In this document: piece by piece, positions 1-4,935 of the stretch
How the letters are laid out: each line of letters starts with the position of its first letter
Numbering within the stretch: the stretch's first letter is position 1
Source of the DNA: a bacterium
Lineage (GTDB): Bacteria; Krumholzibacteriota; Krumholzibacteria; LZORAL124-64-63
NCBI GenBank assembly: GCA_030592025.1
Contig: JAUUZX010000059.1
Span: 1-7,398 of the forward strand
DNA length: 7,398 bases
Reading direction: 5' to 3'
Notes under the pieces: model-generated
Database searches by the model: none
Told to the model about the DNA's origin: nothing
The model's input: the letters and a program-made list of their open reading frames with translations, nothing else
Position numbers and translations under genes: made by a program

Positions 1-654
1 CTCGGCAGCACGTTCGCCTTGGGGGCGAAGTTCGACGGCACCGTCCGCACGGGCACCAACGCCCAGACACTGGTGGCCGAGGGGGCCAACGTCGATCGTT
101 CGGCGACCCTGTGGTTCAAACACCGGGTGCTGCGCCGTGAGAAGAGCCAGTTCGCCGTCGGCCTCAATTGGAACTACGCCAAGACCTTCATCGTCACCCC
201 CCAGGAATTCGCACGCGCCATCCTCGACGGCGAGGGTCTGGACACCGCGCCCTTGCTGAAGAGCGTCAAGGGCTGGACCGCCCGCTTGACCCTGGACTAC
301 GCCTACGCCTTCTCCCCCACCTACGCCCTGCGCGCCAGCGGGCACATCGGTCTTTACGAGGAGCCTTTCACCTCCGACGTGTCCAAACCCACCCACCGCC
401 TGGGCCTGCTGATGGAGATGGATCTCAAGCACAAGTACCGCCTGCCCGTCGGGGTGACTCTCGGCCGCACCCAGGGCTTCCCCGACGACGACCCCACCGC
501 CGGGCTCTCAGGCACCCTCTTCGGCGTGTGGTACACCGGCCAGGAATCCTTCGTCGTGGGGGTGGAAACGGGCTACATGACCCTGCCGGTGCTCGAGAGC
601 GACGAGAAGATCGACGCCATGTACGGCGTCTTCACCGTCCGTTACTACTTCTGA
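1..654 (+). CDS. Probable outer-membrane beta-barrel protein, C-terminal part (5'-truncated)
   Basis: The frame is open from the first base of the window to a TGA at 652-654, giving 217 residues; the true start lies to the left. A TTG at 19 could be read as a start, but it sits in mid-frame with coding-like sequence before it, so truncation is the better reading. The protein is made of alternating amphipathic stretches typical of transmembrane beta-strands, for example around residues 34-44, 51-63, 91-104, 107-118, 132-154, 170-193 and 205-217. These are separated by polar, Asp/Gly/Pro-rich turns. It ends VRYYF, an aromatic strand with C-terminal Phe, the usual signal recognised by the BAM machinery. 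I do not recognise a named family, so no substrate or function can be given. It is convergent with the Omp85 gene and so is not part of that operon. Sure of coding, fairly sure of barrel, unsure of role. Confidence 0.72.
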   Translation, partial: LGSTFALGAKFDGTVRTGTNAQTLVAEGANVDRSATLWFKHRVLRREKSQFAVGLNWNYAKTFIVTPQEFARAILDGEGLDTAPLLKSVKGWTARLTLDYAYAFSPTYALRASGHIGLYEEPFTSDVSKPTHRLGLLMEMDLKHKYRLPVGVTLGRTQGFPDDDPTAGLSGTLFGVWYTGQESFVVGVETGYMTLPVLESDEKIDAMYGVFTVRYYF

Positions 655-670
655 GGCCGGGTGGTCGGCC
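655..670. terminator. Short GC hairpin in the convergent gap, possible weak terminator
   Basis: Directly after the TGA at 652-654, GGCCG (655-659) can pair with CGGCC (666-670) around a six-base loop. It sits in the 33-base gap between two convergent genes, where a bidirectional terminator would be expected. There is no T-tract on either side, so it is not a canonical intrinsic terminator, and in GC-rich DNA a 5-bp stem can arise by chance. Confidence 0.22.
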
Positions 671-687
671 GGTGGCGATGGCCCAGG

Positions 688-2004
688 TCAGCGGATCCGC
701 AGCTTGCGCGAAGCGAAGATCGACTTGGTGCCGAAATTGAAGATGAGGTCGCCGTCCTCACTCAGACCGAAGTCGAAACGGACCGCTTCCACCGACGGCA
801 AGAGGACGCGGAAGCCTGCACCGTAACCCGCCCGGGCGCGCCGGATGCTGAAGTCCTCGGGACGTGACCAGGCCACCCCCGCGTCGGCGAAGACCGCCGC
901 CTCCAGGCCGATGCCGAAGGACCACTTGAAGACCCCCACCGACCGCACCGGGGCGATCAGGTAGCGGTACTCCAGGTTGTAGATCAGCTGGTTCTTGCCG
1001 TAGAGCTCCTGGCCCAGGTCCTCCAGCTCGTAGCCGCGGATGCTGTTGGCCCCCCCCATGAAGTACTGCATATACCCCGGGATCTCCCGGCCCACCCGCC
1101 CCGACTGGAGCGATAAGAGGGGTCCGGTGGCGAGGGTTTGCCTGCGCCCCAGGGGCTGGTAGCGCACCACATCGAAATCCAGGGCCCAGGTGTTGGCGTC
1201 GCCCCCCAGGTAGAGGAGGGCGATCTCGTTGTGCCAGCCGTCGTGGGGCACCCGCCAGGAGTCCCGGCTGTCCATGCCGACCGTGCCGCCGATCTGCCAG
1301 AGGTCGTCGTAGTTGTCGGGATCCAGGGTGATGCCCGGCTCGTCGCTTCCCACGCCATAGTAGCCGCCGCTGATGGACAGGCGGCCACTGTGGCCGATGT
1401 ACTTCCCGGCCGTGAGCGCCGCCCGGTCCGAGGTCTGGTCGAAACTCAGCAGCTTGTTGCGGCGGTTCTGATGCCAGGCCTCGACGCCGGCCGAGACATG
1501 GTTGCCGGTGATCCAGGGATTCTCGGCCTTGAAGCGGTAGGTCGTCGCACCGCCGAAAACAGCGCTCCCGGAAAGCGTGACACCACGGCCACCGAAATTG
1601 GGCGACGCCACCCCAAGACCCGCCGAAAAGCCGTTCTCCTCGGTGTAGTTGAGCGCCGGGTAGGGGATGATCCAGGGCATTTCGGTGAACTCGAAGTTCA
1701 GGGCGACTCCGTCCTCGTGCGCAGCGCCCGTGACCTCCACCGAACCGAAAAGGGCCAGGTTCTCCAGCCGCGTGACATCGTCCAGGACCAGTTCCGGATC
1801 GAGAGGATCGCCCACGTCGGTCCAGATCTCCCGGGCGATGACCCAGTCCTTGGTGATGTGGTTGCCGGCCAGCGTGAGGTCCGTGACGGGGACCCCACGC
1901 CAGGATTCCATGTCGTCATGTTTCGTCTCGCCATCCTGGGCGCGCGCGGCAAACCCCGGCCCCAAGGCCAGCAGGAACACGATGATCGCCGCGGTGATCC
2001 TCAT
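688..2004 (-). CDS. Single-POTRA Omp85 (BamA/TamA superfamily) outer-membrane protein
   Basis: 438 residues from ATG at 2002-2004. Residues 1-22 are a signal peptide with one early Arg, a hydrophobic core and cleavage likely after ARA, before QD. Residues about 37-108 read as one POTRA domain: a first strand with the LAGNHIT turn, a helix leading to VGDPLDP, a second helix (LDDVTRLENLALFGSVEV) and a closing strand. Residues about 110-430 are beta-rich and long enough for a 16-strand barrel. The family hallmark GGANSIRGY is at 317-325, containing the RGY motif of the L6 loop, and VRFDFG at 408-413 matches the late barrel strands. Known members insert or translocate proteins or lipids at the outer membrane; which of these applies here cannot be told. 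One POTRA, against five in BamA and three in TamA, marks it as an accessory paralogue. The last strand (LIFNFGTKSIF) is followed by a basic eight-residue tail, ASRKLRIR, instead of ending at Phe. It is the last gene of the array, with its start overlapping the DUF481 stop. Confidence 0.88.
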   Translation of the reverse strand: MRITAAIIVFLLALGPGFAARAQDGETKHDDMESWRGVPVTDLTLAGNHITKDWVIAREIWTDVGDPLDPELVLDDVTRLENLALFGSVEVTGAAHEDGVALNFEFTEMPWIIPYPALNYTEENGFSAGLGVASPNFGGRGVTLSGSAVFGGATTYRFKAENPWITGNHVSAGVEAWHQNRRNKLLSFDQTSDRAALTAGKYIGHSGRLSISGGYYGVGSDEPGITLDPDNYDDLWQIGGTVGMDSRDSWRVPHDGWHNEIALLYLGGDANTWALDFDVVRYQPLGRRQTLATGPLLSLQSGRVGREIPGYMQYFMGGANSIRGYELEDLGQELYGKNQLIYNLEYRYLIAPVRSVGVFKWSFGIGLEAAVFADAGVAWSRPEDFSIRRARAGYGAGFRVLLPSVEAVRFDFGLSEDGDLIFNFGTKSIFASRKLRIR

Positions 2005-2013
2005 CAGAACTCC
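2002..2013 (-). promoter_or_regulatory. Translational-coupling junction: RBS GGAG and TGATG overlap
   Basis: On the minus strand GGAG (2010-2013) lies five bases before the ATG at 2002-2004 and inside the last codons of the DUF481 gene, whose TGA occupies 2004-2006. Stop and start share one base (TGATG). A ribosome ending DUF481 synthesis could restart directly on the Omp85 gene. This supports 2004 as the correct start. Confidence 0.75.
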
Positions 2014-3101
2014 AGGCCGATCCCGATGGTGGTCCGCAGGTCGTCACGCTTGGAGACGTTGCCGTCAGCATCCGGTTGGGGGCTCTCGACCCGGTCCCAG
2101 TACGCCGCCAGGTCCAGGTCCAGGACGTCGCCCAGGATGTCGAACGAGAAGGCGAGCCGGGCGTGGTGGAAGGCGTTTGAAGCGTCCGGCACGCCGATCT
2201 GGGCGTTGTAGTCGAGCATGAACTCCAGGTCGCCGGTGATGTCCCACTCCATTTCCGTGTAGGCAATGATGGTGCCGTTGCTGATCCGGCTATCCTCGCC
2301 GGCCTCGACGGACATGTAGCGGGTCGCCTGGTAGCCCCCGCTGAAGCCGGCGCTCAAGTCCAGGTCCCCGTCCCGCACGATGACGTAGCCCACGCCCGCG
2401 GCCACGGTCGACTTGACGTCGATGTTCTGGAAGGGGTCCCGCAGGAAGTTGGCCATGAGCGGGTTCACGAAGAAACCCGCGGCGACGAGGACATCAAACC
2501 CCACGGACGTGTTGTGGTTGTTGATGGTCTCGACGTCCCCGACGCGGCCGTAGTTGCCGGTGTAGTCGAGGGTGCCTCGGGTACCGGGGGTCAAACGGCG
2601 CACCCTCAGGACGGAATTGAGGTCGGACTGGTTGGTGTTGCCGCTGCGGGTGACCAGGCCGAGGCTGGCCTTGGCCGACCAGAAGTTCCTCTCGCTCAAA
2701 TCGCCTTCGATGATCAGGATCAACCATTCGCGGGGCAGTTTCCGGATCCCGCCGAGGGTGTGGATGGCCACGGTATCGCCACGCATGACCGCCGTACCGG
2801 TGTAGGTGCCCAGGTCCTCGAAGCGGTAGGTCAGCACCCGGGGCGAACGCAGTTCGGCCACGTCGGTCCAGTCGAGCTTCAGCAGGTCGAGTTCGTCGCT
2901 GTCGAACTCCAGGTCGCGGTCCCGCAACGATTCCAGGTTGCCGCCCAACCACTCCCCCGAATTCATGCGGATCCAATCCCAGGCGTTGGCGTCGGGTTCG
3001 GGAGGTCGCCAGGACTCCGCGGCGGCCGACGGCACCCCCCACAGCAATACCAGGAGGCACATCGCCGCGATCGAACGAACCTTGGATTCGTCCTTCATCA
3101 T
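2004..3101 (-). CDS. DUF481-family outer-membrane beta-barrel protein
   Basis: 365 residues from the first of two adjacent ATGs (3099-3101 and 3096-3098); the second is equally possible and differs by one residue. The N-terminus carries Lys/Arg (residues 3-9), a hydrophobic run (11-22) and an AAA site near 26-28, fitting a Sec signal peptide. Residues about 38-130 form a beta-rich, acidic domain with a segment of the 'nGe.l.G.l..l.d..l.f' type (48-67) and an Asp/Leu-rich stretch (68-82). Residues about 138-365 match my knowledge of DUF481: the opening strand SAKASLGLVTRSGNTNQSD with the conserved SGNT, then LRDPFQNIDVKSTVAAGVGY (220-239), then repeated amphipathic strands, ending GIGLEF with terminal Phe. 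DUF481 members are outer-membrane proteins, some called salt-induced; their molecular role is not established. The gene overlaps its upstream channel gene by 4 nt and the downstream Omp85 gene by 1 nt, so all three should be made in concert. Family assignment is by motif, not by search. Confidence 0.82.
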   Translation of the reverse strand: MMKDESKVRSIAAMCLLVLLWGVPSAAAESWRPPEPDANAWDWIRMNSGEWLGGNLESLRDRDLEFDSDELDLLKLDWTDVAELRSPRVLTYRFEDLGTYTGTAVMRGDTVAIHTLGGIRKLPREWLILIIEGDLSERNFWSAKASLGLVTRSGNTNQSDLNSVLRVRRLTPGTRGTLDYTGNYGRVGDVETINNHNTSVGFDVLVAAGFFVNPLMANFLRDPFQNIDVKSTVAAGVGYVIVRDGDLDLSAGFSGGYQATRYMSVEAGEDSRISNGTIIAYTEMEWDITGDLEFMLDYNAQIGVPDASNAFHHARLAFSFDILGDVLDLDLAAYWDRVESPQPDADGNVSKRDDLRTTIGIGLEF

Positions 3102-3106
3102 CCCTC
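3096..3106 (-). promoter_or_regulatory. ATGATGA overlap with tandem start codons and GAGGG
   Basis: Reading the minus strand, GAGGG (3102-3106) directly abuts ATG (3099-3101), followed by a second ATG (3096-3098). The channel gene's TGA (3098-3100) lies across them, giving the classic four-base ATGA overlap. The GAGGG is too close to serve the first ATG as an ordinary Shine-Dalgarno site and is still short (3 nt) for the second, so start choice probably depends on coupling with the terminating ribosome. Confidence 0.6.
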
Positions 3107-4900
3107 GTTCCCCGCATTTTCGTCCGGATCCTGCACCGGTGTTGTGGAACGGGGCGAATCGTTCCCTGGCGCCTCGACCTGGCGAACGGGTTCCGTACCG
3201 TGGAAATGGACGTCCTGCTGCGGGAACGGGATGGAGATGCCCTCCTCGTCAAAACGCATCTTCACCGTCTTGGTCACGTCCCAGTGGACATCCCAGTAGT
3301 CCTTGGTCTTCACCCAGGGGCGCACCACGAAGTCCACCGACGACTCACCCAGGGCGTGCACCCGCACCATGGGCTCCGGGTCATCCAGCACCATGTCGTT
3401 CGCCGCGAGGATCTCGTCGAGGACCCGCTCGGCATGGGGAATGTCGTCGCCGTAGGAGATCCCGAAGACCAGATCTACCCGCCGGATTCTCTGGTCGGTG
3501 ACGTTCTTGATGACATCGCCCCAGATGCGGCTGTTGGGCACCATGAGCTTCTGGTTGTCCACGGTCAGCACGGTGGTGGAGACCATGCTCATGTGCTCGA
3601 CCTTGCCGAAGACGCCGCTGATCTCCACCAGGTCCCCCACGTCGTAGGGACGGTTGATGAGGATCATCATGCCCGCGGCCAGGTTGGACAGGCTGTCCTG
3701 CATGGCGAAACCGAGGATGAAGCCGACGACACCGAGGCCGGCAAACACCGGGCCGAGACTGAACCCCAGCTGGGATAGGGCGATCAGCACCGCCAGCCCG
3801 ATGACCGAATTGTAGACCCCCTTGATGATCATCCGGCGCAGGAGCTGGGAGATGCCGAGTCTGGCCTTCTCCAGGCTCTTGGTCAGGGCCTTGCGCACCA
3901 GGATTGCCAGGAGACGGCCGGCGAACAGGACGGCCAGGACGAGGAGCAGCTTGACCAGGAACACGGGCCCGTTCTCGGTCAACCAGGAGATGAGACCGTT
4001 CCATCCCTGACTGATGAGGGTGACGGTGACCCTGGCATCCAGCAGTCCGGACGCCAGATCCTGGGTCGTGGTCACGAGATCGGTGCGAAGGTCCCTGGTG
4101 GGCAACTCCAGGTTGTCCATGAGGCCGAGCACCACGCCCTGGCTCGCCGCGTTGGCGTGCAGGTTCTTGCTGGTGGCCACCAGGAGTGCCGTGATGTCGG
4201 CGTCGTCCGGGGCCTCTTTCAGCCTGGTGTTCAGTTTGCCAACGCGCTGGATGTCCAACTGCAGGCGGCCGGAGAGTTCGTCGGCACGACCGGCCAGCAG
4301 GCCGGAGAACACCTCGCGTGGCCCCGCCGTATCCTGCCCCAGCTTGTCCAGGCTCTGGATGTGGTCCCAACCGTACTGGTAAATCCTGTTCAGGCGGCTG
4401 GTGAGGAGGACGACGCGGTCCTCAAGGGCCGAACGGTCGACCGGCGCGGTGCCGGTGCGTCGGGCCCGGTAGCCGTCGATTTCAGTGCGCAGCTCGTCGA
4501 TCACCTCCCAGATCATCGGGGTGACCTCGGTGAATACGATTTCCGCCCGGTCGCGCAGTTCGTGGTGGGCCTCGTCCTCTTCCGACGCGACGACGACACC
4601 GGCAAGATCCTTCAAGGTCGCCATGAAGCTATCCCGGCTGTTCGCCAACTGGATCCTCAGGACGAGGCTGTCCTCGGCGCTGGCCGCGGCCAATCGGCCC
4701 CGGTAACCCGTAATATCCTCCACGATGGAGTCCAGGCGGGCCATCACCGTGGCTGCCCGCGGGCCCACCTCGTCAGCGGTGGCGCCGGCGAGCGCTTCCT
4801 CGGTCGCCGATACCTGCTCCTGACCCTGCGCAGCCACGGGCGCGACCGTCACCAGACCGAGCAACAGAATCACCAGCATGAGTATTTCGAGTTTCTTCAT
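3098..4900 (-). CDS. MscS-family mechanosensitive channel with long N-terminal periplasmic domain
   Basis: 600 residues from ATG at 4898-4900. A TTG seven codons upstream is in frame, but the ATG has a good RBS and begins a textbook signal peptide (MKKLEILMLV, hydrophobic core, VAA/Q near 24-25), so the ATG is preferred. Residues about 26-310 are largely helical and charged, predicted periplasmic, with no family I recognise. Three membrane segments follow at about 313-335, 361-381 and 384-412. The third is the pore helix, with GLGVVGFILGFAMQDSLSN (388-406), the Gly/Ala-rich MscS signature. It leads into RPYDVGDLVEISG (417-429), the beta-domain, and VPNSRIWGDVIKNVT (454-468), then the cytoplasmic alpha/beta domain, which ends at GISIPFPQQDVHF (554-566). 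A 34-residue Pro/acidic tail closes the protein. MscS channels are homoheptamers that open under membrane tension to release solutes. This one is about twice the length of E. coli MscS (286 aa) because of its N-terminal domain. It sits 35 nt after the PLD gene and overlaps the DUF481 gene by 4 nt. Confidence 0.94.
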   Translation of the reverse strand: MKKLEILMLVILLLGLVTVAPVAAQGQEQVSATEEALAGATADEVGPRAATVMARLDSIVEDITGYRGRLAAASAEDSLVLRIQLANSRDSFMATLKDLAGVVVASEEDEAHHELRDRAEIVFTEVTPMIWEVIDELRTEIDGYRARRTGTAPVDRSALEDRVVLLTSRLNRIYQYGWDHIQSLDKLGQDTAGPREVFSGLLAGRADELSGRLQLDIQRVGKLNTRLKEAPDDADITALLVATSKNLHANAASQGVVLGLMDNLELPTRDLRTDLVTTTQDLASGLLDARVTVTLISQGWNGLISWLTENGPVFLVKLLLVLAVLFAGRLLAILVRKALTKSLEKARLGISQLLRRMIIKGVYNSVIGLAVLIALSQLGFSLGPVFAGLGVVGFILGFAMQDSLSNLAAGMMILINRPYDVGDLVEISGVFGKVEHMSMVSTTVLTVDNQKLMVPNSRIWGDVIKNVTDQRIRRVDLVFGISYGDDIPHAERVLDEILAANDMVLDDPEPMVRVHALGESSVDFVVRPWVKTKDYWDVHWDVTKTVKMRFDEEGISIPFPQQDVHFHGTEPVRQVEAPGNDSPRSTTPVQDPDENAGNEG

Positions 4901-4903
4901 GAT

Positions 4904-4911
4904 TCCCTTCC
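4904..4911 (-). promoter_or_regulatory. Ribosome binding site for the MscS-family gene
   Basis: The minus strand reads GGAAGGGA, ending three bases before the ATG at 4898-4900, with its GGAAGG core five bases away. This strong purine-rich site decides the start at 4900 over the in-frame TTG at 4921, which lies upstream of it and would translate through the RBS. Confidence 0.75.
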
Positions 4912-4935
4912 AGTGTCCCAACAGGATCCTGCCGG

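Noticed and set aside
19..21. TTG as the true start of the left-edge barrel gene
   Set aside because: The frame is open to the window edge with similar composition, no RBS is visible in the 18 bases before it, and no signal peptide follows it.
1138..2211. 357-codon open frame on the plus strand antisense to the Omp85 and DUF481 genes
   Set aside because: It crosses the junction of two well-supported minus-strand genes and shows low-complexity shadow composition, with no signal peptide or motif.
2494..3252. 252-codon minus-strand frame overlapping the DUF481 and channel genes
   Set aside because: Arg/Pro/His-rich translation in the wrong frame of two genes with clear family motifs; a typical GC-rich shadow.
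4898..4921. TTG at 4919-4921 as start of the MscS-family gene
   Set aside because: It would place the strong GGAAGGGA site inside the coding region and add seven residues ahead of an already complete signal peptide.
4922..4931. Perfect 10-bp palindrome CAGGATCCTG between the PLD stop and the channel RBS
   Set aside because: It has no loop and no T-tract, so it is not a terminator. A single copy of this length is plausible by chance and no second copy was noticed to suggest an operator.
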